64,000 bases of DNA from Rosenbergiella collisarenosi (lineage in GTDB: Bacteria; Pseudomonadota; Gammaproteobacteria; Enterobacterales; Enterobacteriaceae), in contig NZ_JABBFP010000001.1 of assembly GCF_018494085.1 (NCBI RefSeq), positions 372,001-436,000 on the forward strand, read 5' to 3'. The position numbers were made by a program, and so were the translations under genes. Shown piece after piece: positions 48,059-58,937 of this stretch (its first letter is position 1; the number at the start of each line of letters is the position of its first letter). The notes beneath the pieces were generated by a model. That model did not search any database and was not told where the DNA came from. It saw nothing but the letters and a program-made list of their open reading frames with translations.

Positions 48059-49012
48059 ATGACCGACAAACTCACATCACTGCGTAAGTTGACAACCGTT
48101 GTAGCCGATACTGGCGATATTGAAGCGATGAAGCTTTACAAGCCTCAAGATGCAACGACTAACCCTTCACTGATTCTGAACGCAGCGAAAATTCCCGAGT
48201 ATCGCCGCCTCATTGACGAAGCTATCGAATGGGCTCGTAAACAAAGTAATGACCGCGAAGAGCAGATCGCGCTGACCTCAGACCGTCTTAATGTGAACAT
48301 CGGTCTTGAAATCCTGAAGCTAGTCCCAGGTCGTATCTCAACTGAAGTTGATGCACGCCTTTCTTACGATACCGAAGCTAGCTTGGCGAAAGCTCGTAGC
48401 CTGATCAAGTTATACAATGACGCAGGCATCAGTAACGACCGTGTGTTAATCAAACTTGCGTCGACGTGGCAGGGTATTCGTGCCGCTGAGCAGTTAGAGA
48501 AAGAAGGCATCAACTGTAACCTGACCCTATTATTCTCCTTCGCGCAGGCGCGTGCATGTGCAGAAGCGGGCGCATTCCTGATCTCTCCATTCGTTGGTCG
48601 TATCCTCGATTGGTACAAAGCGAATACGGACAAGAAAGAATACGCACCGCAAGAAGACCCAGGCGTTGTTTCCGTTACTGAAATCTACAACTATTACAAA
48701 CAACACGGTTATGAAACCGTGGTAATGGGTGCAAGCTTCCGTAACGTAGGCGAAATCATTGAATTAGCCGGTTGTGATCGTCTAACCATTTCTCCAGCAC
48801 TGCTTAAAGAGCTGCATGAGTCTGAAGGTGAGTTAGAGCGTAAACTGAGCTACAGCGGCGAGACTAAAGCGCGTCCAGAAAAAATGACTGAATCTGAGTT
48901 CTATTGGGAACATAACCAAGACCCAATGGCTGTCGCTAAACTTGCTGAAGGCATCCGTAATTTTGCGGTTGACCAAGGCAAATTAGAAAAAATGATCGAA
49001 GAACTGCTGTAA
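48059..49012 (+). CDS. talB: Transaldolase B
   Basis: This class I transaldolase has 317 residues from ATG 48059, as in E. coli TalB. The Schiff-base Lys is in [16 protein letters not shown] near residue 132, and [10 protein letters not shown] is the other family signature. It moves a three-carbon unit between sedoheptulose 7-phosphate and glyceraldehyde 3-phosphate in the pentose phosphate pathway. AGAGAAG precedes the start. An ATG 19 codons earlier is not supported by homologues. Confidence 0.97.
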   Translation: MTDKLTSLRKLTTVVADTGDIEAMKLYKPQDATTNPSLILNAAKIPEYRRLIDEAIEWARKQSNDREEQIALTSDRLNVNIGLEILKLVPGRISTEVDARLSYDTEASLAKARSLIKLYNDAGISNDRVLIKLASTWQGIRAAEQLEKEGINCNLTLLFSFAQARACAEAGAFLISPFVGRILDWYKANTDKKEYAPQEDPGVVSVTEIYNYYKQHGYETVVMGASFRNVGEIIELAGCDRLTISPALLKELHESEGELERKLSYSGETKARPEKMTESEFYWEHNQDPMAVAKLAEGIRNFAVDQGKLEKMIEELL

Positions 49013-49022
49013 TCTTCCCCCT

Positions 49023-49049
49023 CCGCGGCCAATCGGCCGCGGTCTTCTT
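49023..49049 (+). terminator. talB terminator
   Basis: CCGCGGCC (49023-49030) pairs with GGCCGCGG (49035-49042), loop AATC, followed by a T-rich TCTTCTT. It lies ten bases past the talB stop codon. Confidence 0.78.
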
Positions 49050-49066
49050 CCTGTTTAAGAATTGTT

Positions 49067-49654
49067 ATGACGCCATTACGTATTGGAATTGTCTCGATCT
49101 CCGATCGCGCCTCGCAAGGTATTTATCCGGATAAAGGTTTACCGGCCTTAGCCGAATGGTTGGAGCAAGCGATCATTACCCCTTATCACCTCGAACAGCG
49201 TCTTATCGCTGATGAACAAGCGCTTATTGAACAAACCCTTTGCGAATTAGTTGATCAGCAAGGTTGTCACTTAGTGTTGACTACTGGGGGGACCGGCCCG
49301 GCATTACGCGATGTCACACCGGATGCCACTTTGGCTGTCGCTGATCGAGTAATGCCTGGATTTGGTGAACAGATGCGTCAAATCAGCTTACATTATGTCC
49401 CTACGGCAATACTCTCTCGACAAGTCGGCGTGATCCGTGGACAAGCGCTGATCCTTAACCTTCCTGGCCAACCTAAATCCATCAAGGAAACCCTTGAAGG
49501 GGTGAGGGATGAGCAGGGGAATATTCGCGTCACGGGCATCTTCGCGAGCGTCGCTTATTGTTTACAACTCTTAGATAACCCATGGTTGGATACGGACAAA
49601 GCAGTGGTTGATTCGTTCCGCCCGAAAAGTGCTCGCCGTCCGCCAGAGGTTTGA
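49067..49654 (+). CDS. mog: Molybdopterin adenylyltransferase
   Basis: This 195-residue protein is the same length as E. coli Mog. It adenylates molybdopterin ahead of molybdate insertion by MoeA. The signature VLTTGGTGPALRDVTPDAT lies at residues about 69-87, and GQALILNLPGQPKSIKETL forms the other half of the binding site. It follows talB, as in E. coli. satP (yaaH), which comes next in E. coli, is replaced here by an MFS gene. Confidence 0.96.
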   Translation: MTPLRIGIVSISDRASQGIYPDKGLPALAEWLEQAIITPYHLEQRLIADEQALIEQTLCELVDQQGCHLVLTTGGTGPALRDVTPDATLAVADRVMPGFGEQMRQISLHYVPTAILSRQVGVIRGQALILNLPGQPKSIKETLEGVRDEQGNIRVTGIFASVAYCLQLLDNPWLDTDKAVVDSFRPKSARRPPEV

Positions 49655-49740
49655 CCGAGCGATTTTAAAATCGTTAATTTTATTAATGAGGTTATCCAGA
49701 TATAGTCGAGGCTTACCCCAGTCATGGAGAGGCTTCGTTT

Positions 49741-51033
49741 ATGCAGCACCCCGCAATTTCCCCCCGGCCCCTAACACGGCACGATATTAAAACACTCGCT
49801 TTAGCCGCCGTAGGCGGGGCACTAGAATTCTACGATTTTGTCATCTTTGCCTTTTTCGCGCTGGTTATCGGGGAGCGCTTTTTCCCAGCCGACCTTCCAG
49901 ACTGGTTACGTCAGCTCCAAACCTTTGCGCTGTTCGCTGCAGGCTATCTGGCTCGGCCCCTTGGAGGCGTCATTCTGGCTCATTACGGCGATAAATTAGG
50001 CCGAAAGAAAACCTTCACGCTGAGTATTTTAATGATGGCTCTCCCCACGACGGTGATGGGGCTGCTACCCGATTACGCATCAATAGGGCTTGCCGCGCCG
50101 ATCATTATGTTGCTGTTACGGGTTTTGCAGGGGGCAGCCATTGGCGGCGAGGTTCCCGGCGCGTGGGTATTTGTGTCTGAGCATGTCCCAAGCTCACGAG
50201 TGGGGGTAGCCTGTGGCCTGCTCACCAGTGGGCTCACCCTCGGTATTATCCTGGGTTCACTGATCACGCAAGGTCTCACCTATTTGCTACCAGCAGGGTT
50301 GTTGGCCGATATAGGCTGGCGAATTGCTTTTCTGATGGGGGGCGGATTTGGCTTGATGGGGATGTTTCTTCGGCGTTGGTTGCATGAGACCCCAGTCTTT
50401 CTGGCGATGCAGCAACAGCGCAGCCAGAATCATTTACCTATCAAGACCCTTTTACTCTCTCATCGCTCAGCGCTCTTCTTTTCGATCCTCCTAACCTGGT
50501 TATTAGCGGCTGCAATCATTGTGCTAGTGCTGATGGCACCCGTACTATTTCAAAAATGGTTCGCCATCTCGGCGGTTCAAAGCCTACAGGCGAATACTTT
50601 AGCGACTTGTATGCTGATGATCGGCTGTATAGGAGGGGGGATTGCAGCAGATAAGTGGGGGATGAGTAGGAGCCTGATTGCGGGGTGCTTGCTGCTCGCG
50701 GCGGCAATACTATGGCTTTTTTATTGCCTGAGTTTCGCCCCTTCTCAATTCTTTCTCGCTTATGGTGTGGTTGGGCTTATGCTCGGCGTGCTAGGAATTA
50801 TACCGGCGATGATGGTGATGGCTTTTCCGCCAGAGGTAAGATTCACTGGGTTAGCCACAGCCTATAACATTGGATATGCCATGTTTGGCGGCCTTACCCC
50901 GCTGTTTTTGACCCTGTTAATGCCTTATAACAGACAGTCTCCGGCGATCTACCTACTGGCTCTCTGTGCAATAGCCATTGCGAGTTGCCTTATTTTCAGA
51001 CGTGGACAGCGCCGCTTTTCGAAAAAAAAGTGA
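49741..51033 (+). CDS. MFS transporter, metabolite:H+ symporter (MHS) family
   Basis: This 430-residue protein has 12 predicted helices. The start GGALEFYDFVIFAFFALVIG and GDKLGRKKTF after the second helix are typical of the MHS branch (ShiA, KgtP, ProP relatives), as is the LLLRVLQGAAIGGEVPGAWVF segment. It lacks the long C-terminal coiled coil of ProP, so an organic-acid substrate is more likely than a compatible solute. It lies between mog and dnaK, where E. coli has satP. A 14-bp palindrome CGATTTTAAAATCG (49660-49673) lies in the gap after mog. Confidence 0.83.
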   Translation: MQHPAISPRPLTRHDIKTLALAAVGGALEFYDFVIFAFFALVIGERFFPADLPDWLRQLQTFALFAAGYLARPLGGVILAHYGDKLGRKKTFTLSILMMALPTTVMGLLPDYASIGLAAPIIMLLLRVLQGAAIGGEVPGAWVFVSEHVPSSRVGVACGLLTSGLTLGIILGSLITQGLTYLLPAGLLADIGWRIAFLMGGGFGLMGMFLRRWLHETPVFLAMQQQRSQNHLPIKTLLLSHRSALFFSILLTWLLAAAIIVLVLMAPVLFQKWFAISAVQSLQANTLATCMLMIGCIGGGIAADKWGMSRSLIAGCLLLAAAILWLFYCLSFAPSQFFLAYGVVGLMLGVLGIIPAMMVMAFPPEVRFTGLATAYNIGYAMFGGLTPLFLTLLMPYNRQSPAIYLLALCAIAIASCLIFRRGQRRFSKKK

Positions 51034-51051
51034 AATTTTTTTAGTTTATCC

Positions 51052-51151
51052 CTTGATGCTCGATAAACCGCCCCCATCTGGTAACTATCGAAAGTTATCA
51101 ATGAAAAAAACTGAGATCGAAGTCTTGAAAATCACTGAATAGACCGCATCT
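51052..51151 (+). promoter_or_regulatory. Two tandem sigma-32 heat-shock promoters of dnaKJ
   Basis: P1: CTTGATG (51052-51058), 13 bases, then CCCCATCT (51072-51079); this is almost the E. coli dnaK P1. P2: CTTGAAA (51124-51130), 13 bases, then CCGCATCT (51144-51151). Both match the sigma-32 consensus CTTGAAA / CCCCATNT, so transcription should rise on heat shock. Confidence 0.85.
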
Positions 51152-51198
51152 ATAGTTTATAACCGAACAAAACAGAATTTACGTGGGAGATGTTTATA

Positions 51199-53103
51199 AT
51201 GGGTAAGATTATTGGTATTGACCTTGGTACAACCAACTCATGTGTTGCCATCATGGACGGCGGTAAAGCGCGCGTACTAGAAAATGCAGAGGGCGATCGT
51301 ACCACTCCATCAATTATTGCTTATGCGCAAGACGGTGAAACCTTAGTAGGCCAGCCTGCTAAGCGTCAGTCAGTCACCAACCCGCAAAATACATTATTTG
51401 CTATTAAGCGCCTAATCGGTCGTCGCTTCCAAGACGAAGAAGTACAGCGTGATCTGAAAATCATGCCTTACAAAATCGTATCTGCTGACAATGGCGATGC
51501 GTGGTTAGACGTGAAGGGCCAAAGAATGGCGCCGCCACAGATTTCTGCAGAAGTTCTGAAGAAGATGAAGAAAACGGCAGAAGACTACCTGGGTGAGCCA
51601 GTTACCGAAGCAGTTATCACTGTACCGGCATACTTCAACGATGCGCAACGTCAAGCAACGAAAGATGCGGGCCGTATCGCAGGCTTAGAAGTTAAGCGTA
51701 TCATCAACGAACCTACTGCAGCGGCATTAGCCTATGGCTTAGATAAAGGCCAGGGCAACCGTACTATCGCGGTCTACGATTTAGGCGGCGGTACTTTTGA
51801 TATCTCTATCATCGAGATCGATGAAGTTGATGGCGAAAAAACCTTCGAAGTATTAGCGACTAATGGTGATACTCACTTAGGTGGTGAAGATTTCGATAGC
51901 CGTATGATCAACTACTTAGTGGCTGAGTTTAAGAAAGATCAAGGCATCGATCTGCACAACGATCCTTTAGCAATGCAACGTCTGAAAGAAGCGGCAGAGA
52001 AAGCAAAAATTGAGCTTTCCTCGGCGCAACAAACTGACGTTAATCTGCCATATATCACAGCTGATGCGACAGGTCCTAAGCACTTAAACTTAAAAGTGAC
52101 GCGTGCGAAATTAGAATCTTTAGTTGAAGATTTGGTTGCTCGCTCTATCGAGCCGTTAAAAATTGCTCTGCAAGATGCGGGTCTGTCTGTATCAGAAATC
52201 GACGACGTCATCCTGGTGGGTGGTCAAACACGTATGCCACTGGTTCAAAGCAAAGTTAAAGATTTCTTTGGTAAAGAGCCACGTAAAGACGTGAACCCTG
52301 ACGAAGCGGTTGCCGTGGGTGCAGCAGTTCAAGGTGGTGTATTAGCGGGTGACGTTAAAGACGTATTACTGCTAGACGTAACCCCACTATCTCTGGGTAT
52401 CGAGACTATGGGTGGCGTGATGACGTCGCTGATTAGCAAGAATACTACGATCCCAACTAAACATAGCCAAGTGTTCTCGACGGCAGAAGATAATCAATCA
52501 GCAGTAACGATCCACGTACTACAAGGTGAACGTAAGCGTTCAGGTGATAACAAGTCACTCGGCCAGTTCAACCTAGACGGTATCCAGTCGGCACCACGTG
52601 GTATGCCACAGATCGAAGTGACTTTTGACATCGATGCGGATGGTATCCTGCACGTTTCTGCTAAAGATAAAAATAGTGGTAAAGAGCAAAAGATCACCAT
52701 CAAAGCCTCTTCAGGTCTGAACGACGAAGAAGTGGAAAAAATGGTTCGTGATGCCGAAGCGAATGCTGAATCTGACCGCAAGTTCGAAGAGCTAGTACAG
52801 ACTCGTAACCAAGGTGACCAGATTGTTCACAGCACCCGTAAGCAGTTGGAAGAAGCGGGCGACAAGCTGTCTGCTGACGACAAAGCCCCTATCGACACAG
52901 CACTGACTGAGCTAGAGACCGCTCTGCGTGGTGAAGATAAGGCTGAGATCGAAGCCAAGATCCAAGCGCTAGGTGAAGTCTCGGGTAAACTGATGGAACT
53001 GGCTCAGCAGCAGCAAGCTCAATCAGGTCAACCTGAAGGCGCAGCTCAGCAAGATAACGATGCTGTCGATGCTGAGTTCGAAGAAGTCAAAGATAAAAAA
53101 TAA
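51199..53103 (+). CDS. dnaK: Chaperone DnaK (Hsp70)
   Basis: This Hsp70 has 634 residues from ATG 51199. The ATPase domain starts [20 protein letters not shown] and has [16 protein letters not shown] and [10 protein letters not shown]. The linker [15 protein letters not shown] (residues about 388-402) leads to the substrate-binding domain with a helical lid and a Gln/Ala-rich tail ending in EFEEVKDKK. It refolds proteins together with DnaJ and GrpE. GGGAG lies upstream; a start three codons earlier would be too close to it. Confidence 0.98.
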   Translation: MGKIIGIDLGTTNSCVAIMDGGKARVLENAEGDRTTPSIIAYAQDGETLVGQPAKRQSVTNPQNTLFAIKRLIGRRFQDEEVQRDLKIMPYKIVSADNGDAWLDVKGQRMAPPQISAEVLKKMKKTAEDYLGEPVTEAVITVPAYFNDAQRQATKDAGRIAGLEVKRIINEPTAAALAYGLDKGQGNRTIAVYDLGGGTFDISIIEIDEVDGEKTFEVLATNGDTHLGGEDFDSRMINYLVAEFKKDQGIDLHNDPLAMQRLKEAAEKAKIELSSAQQTDVNLPYITADATGPKHLNLKVTRAKLESLVEDLVARSIEPLKIALQDAGLSVSEIDDVILVGGQTRMPLVQSKVKDFFGKEPRKDVNPDEAVAVGAAVQGGVLAGDVKDVLLLDVTPLSLGIETMGGVMTSLISKNTTIPTKHSQVFSTAEDNQSAVTIHVLQGERKRSGDNKSLGQFNLDGIQSAPRGMPQIEVTFDIDADGILHVSAKDKNSGKEQKITIKASSGLNDEEVEKMVRDAEANAESDRKFEELVQTRNQGDQIVHSTRKQLEEAGDKLSADDKAPIDTALTELETALRGEDKAEIEAKIQALGEVSGKLMELAQQQQAQSGQPEGAAQQDNDAVDAEFEEVKDKK

Positions 53104-53148
53104 TTGCCCATGACCGGGCTCAATATGGCAAGTCTATATTGCTAACCA

Positions 53149-53180
53149 GCACGGGCGTAGGAGTTTCTCCACGCCCGTGC
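53149..53180 (+). terminator. Long hairpin in the dnaK-dnaJ gap
   Basis: GCACGGGCGT (53149-53158) pairs with ACGCCCGTGC (53171-53180), and GGAG pairs with CTCC inside, leaving one bulged A and a TTT loop. There is no T-tract after it. It probably lowers or protects the downstream dnaJ part of the message rather than ending transcription fully. Confidence 0.68.
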
Positions 53181-53202
53181 TCTCATGTTAAGGGCAGGAT
53201 CG

Positions 53203-54345
53203 ATGGCGAAAAGTGATTATTACGAGATTTTGGGCGTATCCAAATCAGCGGACGAGCGTGAAATCAAAAAAGCGTACAAACGCTTAGCAATGAAGTTTCA
53301 CCCGGATAGAAACCCGGGGAACGCAGAGGCTGAAGAAAAGTTTAAAGAAGTTAAAGAAGCTTACGAAATTCTTACCGATGAGCAGAAACGTGCTGCTTAT
53401 GACCAATATGGTCATGCTGCCTTTGAACAAGGTGGAATGGGCGGTGGTGGTTTTGGTGGCGGCTTTGGCGGTGGTGGTGCCGATTTTGGTGATATCTTCG
53501 GTGATGTTTTCGGTGACATTTTCGGTGGCGGTCGTCGTCAGCGCGCAGCGCGTGGCTCCGATTTACGCTACACCATGGAGCTGACTCTTGAAGAGGCAGT
53601 ACGTGGCGTCACCAAAGAGATCCGTATCCCTACCTTGCAAGAGTGTGAGAAATGCGACGGTAGTGGGGCGAAGGCGGGATCCAAACCACAGACATGTTCG
53701 ACGTGTCATGGCGCAGGACAAGTCCAAATGCGCCAAGGTTTCTTTGCGGTACAACAGCCTTGTCCAACTTGCCATGGCCGTGGAACGGTTATTAAAGACC
53801 CTTGTAATGCTTGCCACGGACATGGTCGCGTTGAGAAATCGAAGACGTTGTCAGTGAAAATTCCGGCGGGCGTTGACACAGGTGATCGTATCCGCTTGAG
53901 TGGTGAAGGCGAAGCCGGTGAGCAAGGTGCACCGTCTGGTGATCTGTATGTTCAGGTTTCCGTTAAAAAACACGCCATCTTTGAACGCGAGGAGAGTAAC
54001 CTCTTCTGTGAAGTCCCCGTTAACTTCGCGATGGCTGCATTAGGGGGGGAGATTGAAGTCCCAACCCTCGATGGTCGGGTGAAGCTTAAAATTCCTGCTG
54101 AGACGCAAACGGGTAAACTGTTCCGTATGCGCGGCAAAGGCGTTAAATCCGTTCGTGGCGGCGCTGTAGGCGACTTACTCTGCCGTGTGGTCGTAGAGAC
54201 GCCTGTGAAGCTCAATGAGAAGCAGAAACAGCTACTGCAAGAGTTGGGTGAATCTTTAGGTGGACCGGCAGGTGATGCCAATAGCCCACGCTCTAAGAGC
54301 TTTCTTGATGGCGTGAAGAAGTTTTTTGATGATCTAACCCGCTAG
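53203..54345 (+). CDS. dnaJ: Co-chaperone DnaJ (Hsp40)
   Basis: This class A J-protein has 380 residues from ATG 53203. The J domain contains HPD in [10 protein letters not shown] Gly/Phe-rich segment follows (about residues 76-110), then the zinc domain with four repeats: [24 protein letters not shown] and CNACHGHG. It stimulates the ATPase of DnaK and delivers substrates. It lies 99 bp after dnaK in one heat-shock operon and ends at a strong terminator. Confidence 0.98.
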   Translation: MAKSDYYEILGVSKSADEREIKKAYKRLAMKFHPDRNPGNAEAEEKFKEVKEAYEILTDEQKRAAYDQYGHAAFEQGGMGGGGFGGGFGGGGADFGDIFGDVFGDIFGGGRRQRAARGSDLRYTMELTLEEAVRGVTKEIRIPTLQECEKCDGSGAKAGSKPQTCSTCHGAGQVQMRQGFFAVQQPCPTCHGRGTVIKDPCNACHGHGRVEKSKTLSVKIPAGVDTGDRIRLSGEGEAGEQGAPSGDLYVQVSVKKHAIFEREESNLFCEVPVNFAMAALGGEIEVPTLDGRVKLKIPAETQTGKLFRMRGKGVKSVRGGAVGDLLCRVVVETPVKLNEKQKQLLQELGESLGGPAGDANSPRSKSFLDGVKKFFDDLTR

Positions 54346-54373
54346 TCATCCCTTACTGATTTAATCTGTTTGT

Positions 54374-54414
54374 ATACCCTGTAGGTTGGCTGCCAATCTA
54401 TGGGGTATTTTTTT
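54374..54414 (+). terminator. dnaKJ terminator
   Basis: A long stem runs from ATACCC (54374-54379) to GGGTAT (54403-54408), with further pairing inside (GTAGGTTGG with CCAATCTAT, two wobble pairs), and a T-run to 54414. Confidence 0.85.
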
Positions 54415-54525
54415 AGGTGTAAGCTAATAATCGACTGCATAGAGATAGACGTTATTGGAGGAAGATATGGGCTTGGTGCGGCAGGAGGGTATCGTTCGCG
54501 GGGGAGAGAAGGGAAAGCGAAAACA

Positions 54526-54551
54526 AAAAAACCGACCAGAGGTCGGCTTTT
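54526..54551 (-). terminator. rpsT terminator
   Basis: CCGACC (54532-54537) pairs with GGTCGG (54541-54546) across AGA. An A-run (54525-54531) on the plus strand gives a U-run for leftward rpsT transcripts, and Ts at 54548-54552 on the other side make it bidirectional. Confidence 0.8.
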
Positions 54552-54574
54552 TATAGAACATCAACGTGTGGCGA

Positions 54575-54838
54575 TTAAGCCATTTTGTTGATTTGTGCAG
54601 TCAAGTTAGCTTTATGACGTGCAGCTTTGTTCTTGTGGATCAGGCCTTTAGCAGCTTGACGGTCCACGATTGGTTGCATTTCGTTAAATGCATTTTGTGC
54701 AGCTTGCTTGTCGCCAGTCGCGATTGCAGCGTAAACTTTCTTGAGGAAAGTACGCATCATAGAGCGACGGCTAGCATTGTGTTTGCGACGCTTTTCAGAT
54801 GTTACCGCGCGCTTCTTAGCTGATTTGATATTAGCCAA
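54575..54838 (-). CDS. rpsT: 30S ribosomal protein S20
   Basis: This 87-residue, Lys- and Arg-rich helical protein, [20 protein letters not shown]..., is the same length as E. coli S20, which binds 16S rRNA. The start codon is TTG (54838), with GGGAG eight bases upstream. E. coli rpsT also starts with UUG, where the weak start is part of S20 autoregulation, so the same control is likely here. It is divergent from ribF. nhaAR, which lies between dnaJ and rpsT in E. coli, is absent. Confidence 0.97.
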   Translation of the reverse strand: MANIKSAKKRAVTSEKRRKHNASRRSMMRTFLKKVYAAIATGDKQAAQNAFNEMQPIVDRQAAKGLIHKNKAARHKANLTAQINKMA

Positions 54839-55156
54839 GGTCCAACTCCCAAATTAGTTCTTTATGGACAAATCAAAGGTCGAGGACTATGCCTTTTGTC
54901 CCTTCATTTGTCAATGGATTTGTGCAAATAAGCGTCGCTAACTTCTCGGCGCTCGGTTACGTAATTGATGGCGCAGGATTCTAACAGTTTCCCGCCCTTG
55001 AATACAGTCTTTCGCAACAAAATTGTGCGGAATTTAGGCCTACCCCATTTCGACAGGATAAAAACACGAAAACTAGTGCGTAAAGCCGACATCAACGGGT
55101 TAATTTTGAACGCTGAACAAGGTATAATCGGGCATTTTCAGCAAATCGAGTTTGCC

Positions 55157-56095
55157 ATGAAGTTTATCCGTGGGCTACATAATCTCACACAGCATCATCA
55201 GGGGTGTGTTTTAACGATTGGAAACTTTGATGGTGTGCATCGGGGGCACCAAGCGTTACTACGCCACTTACGGCAAGCAGGTTCACATCTCCATTTACCT
55301 GTCGTGGTCATGGTGTTTGAGCCTCAGCCTCTCGAGCTTTTCCAGGCGGAGATGGCCCCTCCAAGACTGACCCGCTTGCGTGAGAAATTAGAAAATCTAG
55401 ATAAATTTGGTGTTGATGAAGTCGTTTGCATTAATTTCGACCAAGAATTTGCGAAACTTACCGCAGAATCCTTCATCAGCGAACTTCTTGTGCGTAGGCT
55501 CAATGTAAAATTACTCGCGATTGGTGACGATTTCAGATTCGGCGCTGGCCGGCAGGGGGATTTCCTGTTATTACAACAGGCGGCGAAGCAGTATGGCTTC
55601 GATGTGGTCAGTACCGAAACCTATATTGAACAAGGCAAGCGTATCAGCAGTACGGCAGTCCGTCAGGCGTTGGCAAACAACGATTTCGAACTGGCTGAAC
55701 GCTTACTTGGTCGCCCATGGGCAATAACCGGGCGCGTAGTACATGGTGATGCGCTCGGAAGAACACTTGGCTTCCCTACCGCTAATCTACCCTTGAAACG
55801 GTTAGTGACGCCGGTAAAAGGGGTCTTTGCAGTCGAAGTGCACGGGGTAGACGAGCGCCCGATAAACGGCGTCGCAAATATTGGTACCCGACCTACCATC
55901 AAGGGTATTCGCCAGCAGCTTGAGGTTCACCTTCTCGATACTCAAAGGGATCTTTATGGTCGGCGGATCCGAGTAGTAATTAAACATAAAATACGCGATG
56001 AGCAACGATTTGCATCCTTAGACGCGTTGACGCAACAGATTGCGCTGGATGTGGAAACGGCCCGAAATTATTTCGTTCAACGAACAACGGTGTAA
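55157..56095 (+). CDS. ribF: Bifunctional riboflavin kinase / FAD synthetase
   Basis: This protein has 312 residues from ATG 55157, against 313 in E. coli RibF. The N-terminal nucleotidyltransferase domain has TIGNFDGVHRGHQALL and ISSTAVRQAL, and the C-terminal kinase domain has GRTLGFPTANLPL and GVANIGTRPTI. It makes FMN and then FAD from riboflavin. A start 64 codons further upstream would add sequence with no match to the family. The ribosome site is weak. ileS follows 25 bp later. Confidence 0.95.
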   Translation: MKFIRGLHNLTQHHQGCVLTIGNFDGVHRGHQALLRHLRQAGSHLHLPVVVMVFEPQPLELFQAEMAPPRLTRLREKLENLDKFGVDEVVCINFDQEFAKLTAESFISELLVRRLNVKLLAIGDDFRFGAGRQGDFLLLQQAAKQYGFDVVSTETYIEQGKRISSTAVRQALANNDFELAERLLGRPWAITGRVVHGDALGRTLGFPTANLPLKRLVTPVKGVFAVEVHGVDERPINGVANIGTRPTIKGIRQQLEVHLLDTQRDLYGRRIRVVIKHKIRDEQRFASLDALTQQIALDVETARNYFVQRTTV

Positions 56096-56120
56096 TCCCG
56101 AAACCTGGAACTAAAAAATA

Positions 56121-58937
56121 ATGAGTGACTATAAATCAACCCTGAATCTTCCTGAAACAGGTTTTCCGATGCGTGGCGATCTAGCGAAAAGAGAACCAGA
56201 CATGCTTAAGCGTTGGTATGCGGACGATCTCTACGCGACCATTCGTGCAGCGAAGAAAGGGAAAAAAACCTTTATTTTGCATGACGGCCCTCCGTATGCG
56301 AATGGCAACATCCATATTGGTCACTCAGTCAATAAAATTCTGAAAGATATTATCGTCAAGTCTCGCGGTATGGCAGGCTACGACGCGCCTTATGTTCCAG
56401 GTTGGGATTGCCATGGCTTACCTATCGAACACAAAGTCGAGCAAATGATTGGCAAACCCGGTGAGAAAGTGACTGCCGCCGAGTTCCGTCAAGCTTGTCG
56501 TGAATATGCGGCTGAGCAAGTCGAAGGGCAAAAGAAAGACTTTATACGTCTTGGTGTCTTAGGTGACTGGGATCGCCCTTATCTCACCATGGACTTCAAA
56601 ACAGAAGCCAACATCATTCGTGCGCTAGCCAAAATTATTGGTAATGGCCACCTGCATAAAGGGGCTAAACCTGTTCAATGGTGTTTAGATTGTCGTTCTG
56701 CCCTAGCAGAAGCGGAAGTTGAGTATTACGACAAAACCTCGCCATCGATCGATGTCATGTTCAATGCTGTTGATGCAGAGGCGGTAGCGGCTAAATTTGG
56801 TGTGCCGGCGGAAGGCCAAGCAATCTCTCTCGTTATCTGGACGACCACGCCGTGGACTTTACCTTCTAACCGCGCCATCTCCTTGAACGCTGAATTCACC
56901 TATCAACTGATCGAGGTGAAGGGTCAGCGCATCATTTTAGCGAAAGACTTAGTTGAAGCCGTAATGACCAAGATCGGCGCAGAAACATGGCAAGTATTGG
57001 GTGAATGCCAAGGGGAAGCTTTAGAACATCAACGTTTCCAACATCCATTCTTAGCGTTGGATGTACCTGTATTATTGGGCGACCATGTCACACTCGAGGC
57101 AGGTACAGGTGCAGTACATACGGCGCCTGGTCATGGACCTGAAGACTACGTAATCGGTCAAAAATACGGCATTGAAACCGCTAATCCGGTTGGGGGAGAT
57201 GGCTGCTACTTGCCAGGTACATACCCTGGTCTTGATGGGGTTAACGTGTTTAAGGCGAACCCATTGGTCATTGACATCCTGCGGGAAAAGGGCGCGTTAC
57301 TGCATCTTGAAAACCTTCATCATAGCTACCCACACTGCTGGCGTCATAAAACGCCGGTCATTTTCCGCGCGACGCCGCAATGGTTTATCAGCATGGATCA
57401 GAAAGGGCTGCGTGCGCAATCCTTGAAAGAAATCAAAGGCGTGCAGTGGATCCCAGATTGGGGCCAAGCGCGTATCGAATCTATGGTAGAAAATCGCCCC
57501 GATTGGTGTATCTCGCGCCAAAGAACCTGGGGTGTGCCGATGTCGTTGTTTATCCATAAGCAGACCGGGGCTATCCACCCAGAAACGTTATCGTTGATGG
57601 AGAAGGTTGCGCAGCGTGTTGAACAAGACGGTATTCAAGCTTGGTGGGATCTAGATAGTGCTGATCTACTGGGTAGCGACGCAGATAACTACGAAAAAGT
57701 TCCTGATACTCTAGACGTATGGTTCGATTCAGGTTCGACGAGCTGTAGTGTTGTTGATGTTCGTCCTGAGTTTAATGGGCATAGCGCCGATATCTATTTA
57801 GAGGGCTCAGATCAGCACCGTGGCTGGTTTATGTCATCGCTGATGATCTCGACGGCGATTAAATCGACAGCACCGTATCGTCAAGTGTTGACCCATGGTT
57901 TCACCGTAGATGGTCAGGGCAGAAAAATGTCTAAATCCATCGGTAACACGGTAAGCCCGCAAGACGTGATGGATAAGCTTGGTGCCGATATTCTGCGTTT
58001 ATGGGTAGCGTCAACCGACTACTCCGGTGAGATGGCTGTATCCGATGAGATCCTTAAGCGTTCAGCGGATGCTTATCGTCGTATCCGTAACACCTCACGC
58101 TTCTTACTCGCTAATCTCAATGGCTTCAACCCAGAGACCGATCAAGTTGCCCCAGAAGAGATGGTGGTGGTTGATCGTTGGGCGGTAGGACGTGCCTTAG
58201 CGGCACAGCAAGATATTATCGCTTCATACGAAAAGTATGACTTCCATGAAGTTGTCCAGCGCTTAATGCATTTCTGCTCTGTAGAGATGGGGTCATTCTA
58301 TCTGGATATTATCAAGGACCGTCAATATACCGCCAAAGCTGATGGGTTAGCGCGTCGTAGCTGCCAAACGGCACTATGGCATATCGTTGAGGCCTTAGTT
58401 CGCTGGATGGCACCTATTCTCTCCTTTACGGCTGATGAGATCTGGGGCCACTTGGCGGGTGAGCGCGAAAAATATGTCTTTACCGGAGAGTGGTATCAGG
58501 GACTGTTTGGCTTGGCAAACGATGAGCCGATGAACGATGAGTATTGGGACCAATTATTAAAAGTCCGTAGCGAAGTCAATAAGGTTATTGAGCAAGCGCG
58601 TTCCGATAAAAAAATAGGGGGTGCCTTAGAGGCCTCCATCACGCTTTATGCGGAAACCGAATTGGCTCAGCGCTTACAAGCCTTAGGTAACGAGCTACGC
58701 TTCGTTCTACTGACGTCGGAAGCGCAAGTTGTAGAGAGTAGCGCGGCGCCTAGCGAAGCGGTACAGAGCGAGCAACTGAAAGGGTTACGCATCATGCTAG
58801 GTAAAGCACAGGGTGAGAAATGTCCACGCTGCTGGCACTATAGTAATGACATTGGTGCGAATCCTGAACAGGCCCAGATTTGTGGCCGCTGTTACAGCAA
58901 TGTGGCAGGAAACGGTGAAGAGCGTAAGTTTGCCTAA
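56121..58937 (+). CDS. ileS: Isoleucyl-tRNA synthetase
   Basis: This 938-residue class I synthetase is the same length as E. coli Ile[17 protein letters not shown] holds the HIGH motif and [10 protein letters not shown] (near residue 602) holds KMSKS. The editing domain sits between ([15 protein letters not shown]). The C-terminal zinc site has CPRCWHY and CGRCYSN. This is the mupirocin-sensitive bacterial type by overall layout. It is in the run ribF-ileS-lspA-fkpB-ispH, and its stop overlaps lspA by one base. Confidence 0.98.
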   Translation: MSDYKSTLNLPETGFPMRGDLAKREPDMLKRWYADDLYATIRAAKKGKKTFILHDGPPYANGNIHIGHSVNKILKDIIVKSRGMAGYDAPYVPGWDCHGLPIEHKVEQMIGKPGEKVTAAEFRQACREYAAEQVEGQKKDFIRLGVLGDWDRPYLTMDFKTEANIIRALAKIIGNGHLHKGAKPVQWCLDCRSALAEAEVEYYDKTSPSIDVMFNAVDAEAVAAKFGVPAEGQAISLVIWTTTPWTLPSNRAISLNAEFTYQLIEVKGQRIILAKDLVEAVMTKIGAETWQVLGECQGEALEHQRFQHPFLALDVPVLLGDHVTLEAGTGAVHTAPGHGPEDYVIGQKYGIETANPVGGDGCYLPGTYPGLDGVNVFKANPLVIDILREKGALLHLENLHHSYPHCWRHKTPVIFRATPQWFISMDQKGLRAQSLKEIKGVQWIPDWGQARIESMVENRPDWCISRQRTWGVPMSLFIHKQTGAIHPETLSLMEKVAQRVEQDGIQAWWDLDSADLLGSDADNYEKVPDTLDVWFDSGSTSCSVVDVRPEFNGHSADIYLEGSDQHRGWFMSSLMISTAIKSTAPYRQVLTHGFTVDGQGRKMSKSIGNTVSPQDVMDKLGADILRLWVASTDYSGEMAVSDEILKRSADAYRRIRNTSRFLLANLNGFNPETDQVAPEEMVVVDRWAVGRALAAQQDIIASYEKYDFHEVVQRLMHFCSVEMGSFYLDIIKDRQYTAKADGLARRSCQTALWHIVEALVRWMAPILSFTADEIWGHLAGEREKYVFTGEWYQGLFGLANDEPMNDEYWDQLLKVRSEVNKVIEQARSDKKIGGALEASITLYAETELAQRLQALGNELRFVLLTSEAQVVESSAAPSEAVQSEQLKGLRIMLGKAQGEKCPRCWHYSNDIGANPEQAQICGRCYSNVAGNGEERKFA

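Noticed and set aside
53441..53540. Repetitive GGTGGT-type tract inside dnaJ
   Set aside because: It encodes the normal Gly/Phe-rich linker of DnaJ and is not a separate repeat element.
54400..54591. 63-residue frame in the dnaJ-rpsT gap
   Set aside because: It crosses two terminators and the end of rpsT, and its content is low-complexity Arg/Gly/Lys with no known match.
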